This document shows positions 37,101 through 44,700 of a stretch of 64,000 nt of DNA, in pieces. The stretch lies in contig NC_010830.1 in NCBI RefSeq assembly GCF_000020565.1, forward strand, positions 1,096,001 to 1,160,000, given 5' to 3'. Source of the stretch: Candidatus Amoebophilus asiaticus 5a2. GTDB taxonomy: Bacteria > Bacteroidota > Bacteroidia > Cytophagales > Amoebophilaceae. The position numbers were made by a program, and so were the translations under genes. Positions within the stretch are counted from its first letter, which is position 1; the number at the start of each line of letters is the position of its first letter. A model generated the notes under the pieces. The model was not told where the DNA came from, made no database searches, and saw only the letters and a list, made by a program, of their open reading frames with translations.

Positions 37101-39798
37101 ATGGGGTAGGCCTTGGGTAGAAGGACAAATGCTATGCAAAAAGCTAAATTTAAAAGATATTTTAAGTATAGAAGTACTCAAAGATCCAGGAACAGGTAAC
37201 CCAGTTATCAGTTATCATTTAACCACTCAAAGCGGGTATAGACCATCTATTGATGAAGAGGAAGGCAAGGTTTTACTCCAAGCAGGAGATATCCCTATTC
37301 TCATCAATATACAAGACGAGCTACATTTTGCTCCTCTATTAAGAGTAAAAGGTAGGAGGAATACGGGAAAAAAAGATACAGGAAAAGAAAAATTAAAAGG
37401 TGATGAAAAAGGGGGAGGGCCAACATCTGATTTAGATACAACTAGAAGTGAATCGGAAAATGAAGAAGAAAGGCAAGAAGACTATTTAAAAAATTATGAT
37501 TATAGCGAGCTAGTAATACTAACTATGCCTACTACAGAAAGTAATGGCTTGCCGATCTTCCAAGAACCCCTTAATACGCGGGGAGCTCTTCGAGAAGATT
37601 ACACAATTGATGGGAGAAAATTCAAATGTCAGAATGTTTCTGAACACAGAATGGATTGCTTTTTTAATGCAACTGGCTTAAATCGTAAAGAGCAAGCTAA
37701 CAAGTTATTACAAGAGTATCAAGAGTATGATAGGGACCCAGTTGTTCGCTATATGGTTGCAAATGATATTATAGCTGGCGTTGCCGCCGCTGGTAATGAA
37801 TCTATTGGGGAAGGTAGAGATTTTAAAGAATTACCTGATGCAGTTCAAGAAGCAATTGGCTATAAAGCTTTTGTTGAGTCAGGAGAAGAGATTGCTCAAT
37901 TGAGAGGAGCGTATAATAACTTCAGAAAAGACAATCCTGCAGCAACAGACGATGACATTCCTTCTCCTTTGCAACGGTTATCTATTGATAAAAAAGAAGA
38001 GGATAGGTTCTTAGAATTAGAAACTAAAGCAAGAACATTAGAAGCATACAAAGCCTTCGTTTCTTCTTATATAGCACAGCCTAACCATATGATGGCTGTA
38101 ACCCCTGACCACGCGAACTATCAATTACAATATACATCAATTGATGCAATTGTTTATATTAACAACTTAGGTATAAAAATATATCAGCCTGAAAATGGAG
38201 GCTTACGCCTTGCTCATCAATTTATTCCTGAAAATGCAACACAGATTGTTTATTTATATCATGAAGGCAATCATTTTCAGACACTTATTCCATATAGTGA
38301 AGAATTAAGGGCAGCAAATCAAGTTGCTACTAACCAAATAGAAGATACACATAAAGCAGATAGTAAGAAGTTAGGGGATAGTATTAATGCCTTACTAAAA
38401 AGTTTAGAAAATGGGTCTTCTGGGGATACCTTACAGAAATCTTCAAAAAATGCTACTTCTCAAGAAGATGGGTCTTATAAGGCATCCTTGCCTGTAGAAG
38501 CCAAAGACATCGATAAGTTAACTATAGAAGACCAACAATCTCTTCAAGAAATTGATAAAATAGTGTTGAATTACCAGAAGGACTGCCAGGAATTCATTGA
38601 AACCAAACGTTCTACCTTTCATGATTCTGTTCTTCAAGGCGCTAAGGCTTTTAATAACTTAGCAAAGGCCATTAAGGGTCCTAAAATAAATTCTTTAACT
38701 GAGCTACAGGAAAAAATTGAAGGTGGATATAAAGAAGAAATAGAATTACTCCGCATCCATTCGGAACGAAACTATGAAGAGAGTCGTAAAAAGATAACCA
38801 CTTTATATGAGCAGCATAGAGAAGCCTTAGAGAAGAAAAAAGAAGATATAAGCCGACAATTACAAATATCTAAACATAATGTAGAGCTCAAGCAAAAGCT
38901 TGATGATTTAACTAAGCAGTTGGAAGAGGAAGAAGAGATATACAAGGCTGCTATTGACTTGTTTACAAATCCTAGAGCAGCCTTAGAAGATTTTTATGCT
39001 TGGAAACGTAGTGTCTTCCATGAATTTATCAAGCTTCATTTAGGCAACCTTCTTATTACCTATGAAGCTATAGCTTTAGGGACTGTGGAGCGCCATAAAG
39101 AGGCGTACGAGCACACCTTAAAAGGTATGACCCTAATAAGTTCGGTTGTAGGAGATATATTTCTGCCGTTAGGAGGCCTTATAGGGAAAGCAGTGGGAAA
39201 AATAGCTGAAGAAGGTGCAGAAATATATGAAAATAGACAGATTCGGATTAAAGCCGCAAGGGTAGGAAGTTTATATGGGCATAAAGGCTTAGAGGGTATG
39301 GTAGCGCTTACACGAGAGGTAGCTAATGGCCTTTTATATCGGCTTCAAGATGTAATTGTTGATTTAACACCTGATAGCTTAGATGCGCTAGCTAAAATTG
39401 CTATAAGCCGAATGATTGATTATGTGCTTGAGCTTGAAATATGGAATGATCATACTATAAATGGCGAACTAAACGTTATAGACTTTTTAATAAAGAGTAG
39501 CCAGCATAAGCCTTCGTGGGGTGAAGAAATTGCATCTGCAGTCGTGCTAAAGAAAGAGGATGGAAGCATTGTTAACGGATTGAAATTGTTAGAACTAGAA
39601 GAAAAAACAGAGTTAGTCGAATCTAGGGATATGGTTATGGTGGCGGTCGCTCATATGGCTGCTAATGTTGTCAAAAAATCAAAAGAAAAAATAAGTAAGC
39701 TTATTGATAATACAGGAGAAGCAGCTGAGCTTGCACATGCTATATGGGAAATAGCTGAGGAAATCTTAGAGTTTGCAGCAGAAATAATGGAGGAATAA
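34165..39798 (+). CDS. Giant Sel1-repeat lipoprotein with two OTU-like protease domains
   Basis: 1,877 aa. Order: lipoprotein signal (LLLSLFLQSCG); N-terminal module shared with 14331, 19641 and 41798 (FTAAEGHLVTFYEKDG); two Sel1/TPR arrays (about 150-390 and 430-810). Next an OTU-like cysteine protease with catalytic Cys in HNDGDCFFDALAQ near 900 and His in ELHFAPLL near 1053. A second, shorter OTU-like domain has MDCFFNATG near 1162 and EGNHFQTLIP near 1366. The last ~430 residues match the end of the 41798 gene. OTU enzymes remove ubiquitin from eukaryotic proteins, so this is a strong candidate deubiquitinase effector acting in the amoeba (inference). The reading frame is intact despite its length, which argues for selection. 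Lipid anchoring versus secretion is unresolved. Confidence 0.82.
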   Translation: MKYNLGQQLMAYTLLLSLFLQSCGSSTNPLIPIEEANLGSTQEIIPQTLIQPLLGQVFTAAEGHLVTFYEKDGQLQAEVEEHLPKGFSKTHKLPVYIESGINLVQLASLGKPVYKKLTHVNLPKSKWPGYVYVGNAGLMGGGNTQGRTKMSDEEVFIQCKKDADHGYIDAQYNVASMYENGKGVDQNYQKAIKWYTKAANKGHAEAQYNLGWIYQNSLGVDQDYQKARGWFEKAAIQRHAGAQYNLGCMYKDKLGVAQDYAKAREWFEKAAVQGVADAQYKLGSLYQNSLGVAQDYKKAREWFEEAAAQRHARAQNNLGFLYQHGLGMNQDYEKAREWFKKAADQGHAHAQYNLGFLYQHGLGMNQDYTKAKEWYKKAAEKEHAGAERMLKDLIEEEKIKDEQAEKDFLQAIQGFQILDNPANPRDINPLHKESADQIENINAQYNVISMCEKEKGVEKDYGKERERYEKAAEQGDIEAQYELGIIYANGLGIKQDYTRAKGWLEKAAEQGHRAAQFNLGWMYYHGQGVKWDDKKPKVCYQYKKEAEQVDVEAQYKLGVKYYNAKKNIDVDYEKAVAWFKKAAKQNHVDAQYRIGWMYHHAQGLDQSYKKAIKWYEKAATRGHKEAQYNLGFIYDNKLGGQQDVMKAIVWYAKASEQGQTSVQNNLGIMDYKGEGVARDYLKAAAWYEKAANQGLVEAQYELGTIYANGLGVEQDYMNAITWFKKATQQEHAPSQNKLGWIYYDQKDYTKAITWFKKAAKQNHVNAQYNLGWIYQYIKDVGKDYEKAIVWYQKAADQGHTGAKRMLKDLIKNVGLLQENDYSKLRIQIRPTTEYGLPIPQEPLNTQKEFQSAHKINRQRFRRPNISRAGLKTDSKDKGTIKQKLFACLPDGYELGKAHNDGDCFFDALAQCVNRINHTDVNTAKYLRMLCHEFYQENKVLVDSWNQSDYGGIDKGEDEYYMVQYTAEECKQYFHGRAPIWGRPWVEGQMLCKKLNLKDILSIEVLKDPGTGNPVISYHLTTQSGYRPSIDEEEGKVLLQAGDIPILINIQDELHFAPLLRVKGRRNTGKKDTGKEKLKGDEKGGGPTSDLDTTRSESENEEERQEDYLKNYDYSELVILTMPTTESNGLPIFQEPLNTRGALREDYTIDGRKFKCQNVSEHRMDCFFNATGLNRKEQANKLLQEYQEYDRDPVVRYMVANDIIAGVAAAGNESIGEGRDFKELPDAVQEAIGYKAFVESGEEIAQLRGAYNNFRKDNPAATDDDIPSPLQRLSIDKKEEDRFLELETKARTLEAYKAFVSSYIAQPNHMMAVTPDHANYQLQYTSIDAIVYINNLGIKIYQPENGGLRLAHQFIPENATQIVYLYHEGNHFQTLIPYSEELRAANQVATNQIEDTHKADSKKLGDSINALLKSLENGSSGDTLQKSSKNATSQEDGSYKASLPVEAKDIDKLTIEDQQSLQEIDKIVLNYQKDCQEFIETKRSTFHDSVLQGAKAFNNLAKAIKGPKINSLTELQEKIEGGYKEEIELLRIHSERNYEESRKKITTLYEQHREALEKKKEDISRQLQISKHNVELKQKLDDLTKQLEEEEEIYKAAIDLFTNPRAALEDFYAWKRSVFHEFIKLHLGNLLITYEAIALGTVERHKEAYEHTLKGMTLISSVVGDIFLPLGGLIGKAVGKIAEEGAEIYENRQIRIKAARVGSLYGHKGLEGMVALTREVANGLLYRLQDVIVDLTPDSLDALAKIAISRMIDYVLELEIWNDHTINGELNVIDFLIKSSQHKPSWGEEIASAVVLKKEDGSIVNGLKLLELEEKTELVESRDMVMVAVAHMAANVVKKSKEKISKLIDNTGEAAELAHAIWEIAEEILEFAAEIMEE

Positions 39799-39812
39799 AT
39801 AGGTGGGAGCCC

Positions 39813-39845
39813 AATTGGGTTGGTTAATACTTAATCAACCCAATT
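39813..39845 (+). terminator. Hairpin after the giant OTU/Sel1 gene
   Basis: A 15-bp stem with one G-U pair (AATTGGGTTGGTTAA / TTAATCAACCCAATT) and a 3-nt loop lies 15 bp after the stop codon. No U-run follows on the plus strand (A-rich instead), so termination efficiency is uncertain; it could also protect the mRNA 3' end. Confidence 0.5.
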
Positions 39846-39966
39846 AAAAAAGTAAAATGCAGTATATTAATCGTATTAGCAGTAAGCGGTTTTTAGAATT
39901 ATAAATTTATAAATAACACCGCGCATCTTACTTTATTAGAAGTTTCAGCAGGGAAAATAGTAACTA

Positions 39967-40359
39967 CTATATATTATGGTTATCCTGCATAATTTCTCGT
40001 ATAAACTTGTTAAGTTCTTGTTTCAAGGAATGAACTTCGGCCTCATTGGCGACTTTTACAAGTAGCTCAAGTAGCTTGATATGCTTTTCGAGCAAATTAG
40101 AATATTTAATTTCAATGCTTATTAAGCCATTATTTTTTATCCCTGTTGCATACTCTTCTTTTGGCATTTCAGGAAAATCAAGAGAAAAGTCATAATGGAT
40201 TGCCTGACCAATTTCCTGAATGAGACGGTAACTTAAATTGGCGTTATTGAATTTATTGTAAAGCGTATTACGGCTGATCTCTAACTTGGCAGCTAGTTTG
40301 GTAAGTGAAAAACCACTTCTTCTAACGACCTTTTCGACTATTTGTCCTCTATGAATCAT
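39967..40359 (-). CDS. Helix-turn-helix transcriptional regulator
   Basis: This 130-aa protein has an N-terminal DNA-binding fold (VVRRSGFSLTKLAAKLEISRNTLYNKFNNANLSY, residues 10-43) of XRE/Fis-like helix-turn-helix type. A helical C-terminal half (LLEKHIKLLELLVKVANEAEVHSLKQELN) probably forms a dimer. The target is unknown. It lies 72 bp downstream of the Rpn-like gene on the same strand, and the two could be co-transcribed. Confidence 0.7.
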   Translation of the reverse strand: MIHRGQIVEKVVRRSGFSLTKLAAKLEISRNTLYNKFNNANLSYRLIQEIGQAIHYDFSLDFPEMPKEEYATGIKNNGLISIEIKYSNLLEKHIKLLELLVKVANEAEVHSLKQELNKFIREIMQDNHNI

Positions 40360-40431
40360 GGGAAAGAATGTGGTGGTGGAAGTAAAATTAACGCAAAAGA
40401 TTTCTTGTTAATTTATAAATCAGAATTGTCT

Positions 40432-41358
40432 TTATTCTTGCTTAAGCTTTTCAATATCTTTCCGGCTAAGTCCTGTTATTTCCTCAATAAAGCTTATTTC
40501 ACAACCTTTCTTAAGCATATTTTTAGCTATAGCTATTTTTTCTCTTCTTTTGCCTCTCATTTCACCTCTTTCTTCTATAGTTTGTGCAATGGTTATCATA
40601 ATTTCCTCCTCGTTTTTAGATAATACTTCTTTAAACAAAGATACCAAATCTTTTTCAGATTTCTCTTCTTGACCAATTACATAGCTCGAGTAGATCAAGA
40701 TGGTTTTCCAGTAATCCCCTCGCACAATTAAATAGCCTTTACTTCGTTTCAGTTCTTTCTCAATCACATTAAAAATATCCCTATGGCGGCTATATTTTAA
40801 CAGCTTTTCCATCAAGCCAATACTACCGTGCTGCTCTAAAACTTCATTAGGAGTACTGTTTAAATCTGCTAAATAGAACTTAGTAAACATCTCTAAAGCT
40901 TTAGCTGTTAAAGGATCTTTAAACAGATCATAAACAGAGGTAGAATAAGGATAAGGTTTTTCATTGGCGTTGTGATACAGACAGATATTGACAATAATAG
41001 GCCAGGGAGTTTTCTCACCTTTTTCTTTTATATACTCTTCTATTAAAGCTATATTATATTTAACAAAGCGTAAGGCCATTAGAGGGTCAGGGGTCGATTG
41101 GTGCTCCAGAACAAAAAAAGCGTATCCTGGCTGCTTATCTATGGTAAAAGAAAAAACCAAATCATTGTGAAACTCACGTAGCTCTTCGGTGACATAACTC
41201 TTATTAGTAAGCTTTAAAGAAGGCAAGTCAACTCTTTTTAGAATATCAGCAGGGAAATAAGCTTTAGCAAATTCTTGTATAGCCTCGGGATGAGAGAGCG
41301 TTGCTTTAACCAGCAAATCATGAGGATTTGAAAGATCGTTTTTTTCTTTTTTAGGCAT
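40432..41358 (-). CDS. Rpn/YhgA-like PD-(D/E)XK nuclease
   Basis: This 308-aa protein matches the recombination-promoting nuclease / 'putative transposase' family. It starts with NPHDLLVKATLSHPEAIQEFAKAYFP, has the nuclease core EFHNDLVFSFTI...AFFVLEHQSTPDP (Asp, Glu-x-Gln) near 60-95, and ends in the helical MRGKRREKIAIAKNMLKKGCEISFIEEITGLSRKDIEKL. Family members cut DNA and stimulate RecA-independent recombination. Such genes are often abundant in IS-rich symbiont genomes. It appears complete. Confidence 0.82.
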   Translation of the reverse strand: MPKKEKNDLSNPHDLLVKATLSHPEAIQEFAKAYFPADILKRVDLPSLKLTNKSYVTEELREFHNDLVFSFTIDKQPGYAFFVLEHQSTPDPLMALRFVKYNIALIEEYIKEKGEKTPWPIIVNICLYHNANEKPYPYSTSVYDLFKDPLTAKALEMFTKFYLADLNSTPNEVLEQHGSIGLMEKLLKYSRHRDIFNVIEKELKRSKGYLIVRGDYWKTILIYSSYVIGQEEKSEKDLVSLFKEVLSKNEEEIMITIAQTIEERGEMRGKRREKIAIAKNMLKKGCEISFIEEITGLSRKDIEKLKQE

Positions 41359-41797
41359 CAGTGTTTCATTTTTTATTATTCTCTGTTATGTTTTTAAGCA
41401 CTTTTAATCCATACTCTCTGAGTTCGCCATCAGGACCGACATACTGGTAAAACATCTGAATATATTGAATTTTTTGCACAGATCACCGATACGTATAACC
41501 ACTAAATATAGTAAAAGAAAGTACACTATTTATGTACTGCTTCGTGCCCTATGATAAACAATACAATTGAAATCTTATATTAGAATTGTATGTACAAATA
41601 TAGTATTTAGCGATCTTTTAAATAAAATTGTACTTGAGTGGTTTTCTTAAAGAACCTTTTATTTATAAGATACTATTCTCCATTAATGACCTATACTTTG
41701 AGCATTCAGTATATAGGATTTTACCCATTAATAGTATTTAAATTTGTAAAGAAAGCAAGTATATCTTATTATAAGTTCCTCATTAATCTTTAAACCT
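41359..41797. other. Intergenic region with a small protein-like relic
   Basis: On the minus strand about 41369-41470 still reads IQYIQMFYQYVGPDGELREYGLKVLKNI, which has the composition of a real protein tail but no start or partner. The rest is AT-rich, with direct promoter candidates only near 41739. Confidence 0.4.
41739..41746 (+). promoter_or_regulatory. Candidate Bacteroidetes -7 box for the 1,493-aa gene
   Basis: TAAATTTG fits TAnnTTTG and would start transcription about 45 bases before the ATG. The upstream -33 position has only a loose TTTT match. Confidence 0.35.
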
Positions 41798-44700
41798 ATG
41801 AAAAGAACTTACTCGCTGTTCCAGCAATATATAGCCTTTGTTTTACTTGTTAGCTTTCTATTACAAAGCTGTGGTGGAGGGTTTGATAACAATCCGCTTA
41901 TTCCCATTCAAGAAGGGAAAACACCATTACTACAAAAACAGGAATCTATTTCCTTCAGCCATACAGGTCCTCTAGCAGATCAAACGTTGATCGCCCAGGG
42001 AGGCCATGCTGTTACCTTTCGAGAAGAAGCAGGCGCGCTAGTAGCGGATGTCGAGATGAATGCACCGCAAGGATTTAGTAAAACATATGAAGGTTTAGAA
42101 GTAACGGCTGAACAAGGAGCAGAACTCGCTAAATTGCCATGCTTAGATAAAAAAGCACAGCAGCGTCGTATCCACCTCCAACTAGCCAAAGAAGAACAGC
42201 CAGCAAGAGTAGTGATTTACAAAGGAGCAGGGCTAGCGGGAGGGATGCAAGTAGATGGTGGAAGTGAGGGGCAAGCACAATTTATACGACGCCTGGTCGA
42301 CTTTACTGAGCTACGTCGGTGCTTTAACAGAGGCAACCTAGAGATTACTCCTGCCAACTATAAACTGCTATTAGAATTTGCTCAAAGACATGCGCTTTCT
42401 TTCCAAAGTTATGACCGAGGAGTGGTAGTAAAAGGCTGGGAGGCTTCTGGTGATTTTAGTGAATTGGCTAATTTACTGTTGAGTTTTACGAGTATTAAGG
42501 TGTTTAAGTTTAATGTTGGTGCTCAAGAAAAAGAAGCAGAGATAGCCGAGGTAATTGCAAGGGCTGTACAGTTTTATGAGGATATGTCAGATCTTGACAT
42601 AAGTGGCTGTAAACTAAATGATGCTACGATACAAGATACCATACAGTCAATCCCTTATCCTGAAAAGCTAAAATTTCTGAATATAAGTAACAATCAGGTA
42701 AGTGCTAAACTGGTATCTACGCTTAAAGAAAGCTTCCCACATACACAAATTACTTTTAGCTCAGTAAACAGCCTAGCTCAGCAGTTGAGAACACCAACAC
42801 TTAGTTCACCTAAACCTACACCATTTAAACCTTTACCTACTTTACCTCCGGCTAGAGTAGCAGGTGTCAAGGAAAGAGGCAATAGTACAACCAGCGAGAA
42901 AGGAGTTGTTTCAGGTACACCAAACAGGCCCAATGCTAGTGTTAGAGAAAAAAGTGGACTTTTACAAGCAATGAGCAAATTAGAACTTTCTGACTTAGCA
43001 GGGAGCTCAGTTCAACGTTTAGCGAGGGGAAACACGGTTAGCACTTCCAAGCCTATCACAGCTGAACCTTTGCTAAATAAGCCTTTACCTATTGTAGTCC
43101 CACCTAGGCCAGCAAACATGAACAAGAGAGAGGATATTATTCCAAATGAAAAAGAGGATGTTCCAACGCTTACAAGAAAAGCCCAACAAGGAGATGTAAA
43201 AGCTCAACAAGCCTTGGGGGTTATGTATGAGAGTGGTAATGGGGTTACAAAAGATGTAAAGAAAGCAGTTGAGTGGTACCAAAAAGCAGCTATGCAAGGA
43301 CATGTAGAAGCACAATGCAACCTTGGAGGGATGTATGAACTAGGTCGTGGTATAGGAAAGGATGAGCATCAAGCTACTTATTGGTATCAAAAGGCTGCTG
43401 ATCAAGGATATGCAAAAGCACAATATAAACTTGGCATGATGTATGAGCTAGGCAGGGGAATTGCAAAAGATGAAAATCAAGCTTTGCACTGGTATCAGAA
43501 AGCAGCTGGCCAAGGAAATAGTATAGCTCAACGTAAGGTTAAAGAATTAGCTGTTAATGATAAGGGTTGGGTTAAAGGTAAGGATAGTAACCTTAAGGGA
43601 TACAAAAAATCTGGTGAACAAATTGATGCAAGTGAGCAGGTCAATTTAGGAGTTGCTTATTACAATGGGCAAGGTGTACAACAAGATTATGTTAAAGCTA
43701 AAGAGTGCTTTGCAAAAGCTGCTGACCAAGGAAATATGCATGCACAAAATTGGCTTGGATTTATGTATCAGCATGGACAAGGTGGACCTCAGAATTACCA
43801 AGAGGCCATTAAATGGTTTCAAAAAGCAGCTGATCAAGGATTGGCAGATGCACAAAATAACTTGGGTTTCATGTATCAAAATGGCTATGGATTATCTCAG
43901 AATTACCAAGAGGCCATTAAATGGTTTCAAAAAGCTGCTGATCAAGGATTGGCAGCTGCACAAAATAGCTTGGGTTTCATGTATCAAAATGGTTATGGAT
44001 TATCTCAGAATTACCAAGAGGCCATTAAATGGTACCAAAAAGCTGCTGAACAAGGACATGCAGATGCTCAAAATAACTTGGGTTTCACGTATCAAAATGG
44101 CTATGGATTATCTCAGAATTACCAAGAGGCCATTAAATGGTACCAAAAAGCTGCTGAACAAGGAAATATGTATGCACAAAATTGGCTTGGATTTATGTAT
44201 GAAAATGGACAAGGAGTAGAAAAAAATTATAGAAAAGCTATAGAGTGGTATCAAAAAGCTGCTGACCAAGGATATGCATATGCACAATATAATTTGGGAG
44301 ACATGTATGATAATGGAAAGGGGGTATCTCAGAATTACCAAGAGGCCATTAAATGGTACCAAAAAGCTGCTGAAAAGGGAAATGCTGCTGCACAATGTGG
44401 TCTAGGATTTATGTATGAGAATGGCTTGGGAGTGGCTCAAAGTTATGAAGGAGCCGTAAAATGGTACCAAAAAGGAGCTGAGCAAGAAAATATGTCTGGT
44501 AAAGCTAATTTAGGCCGGATGTATTACGAGGGGAAAGGAATTATGAAGGATATAGTAAAAGCAAATAAGCTATTTCAAGAAGCAGTTTCCACGATCAAGA
44601 ATTGGGCAGAAAAAGGAGATATAGGTCCACAGAATCTGCTAGGCTGGATGTACCAATATGGACAAGGTGTAGGACAGAATGATCAAGAGGCAGTGTTATG

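Noticed and set aside
43653..44219. 188-codon repetitive ORF in another frame of the 1,493-aa gene (MLITMGKVYNKIMLK...)
   Set aside because: It is a shadow of the Sel1 repeats: the 108-bp period keeps all three frames open in phase.
43787..44350. CRISPR-like array suggested by regularly spaced identical words
   Set aside because: Repeat and 'spacer' together form in-frame 36-residue Sel1 repeats; there are no variable spacers and no cas genes.
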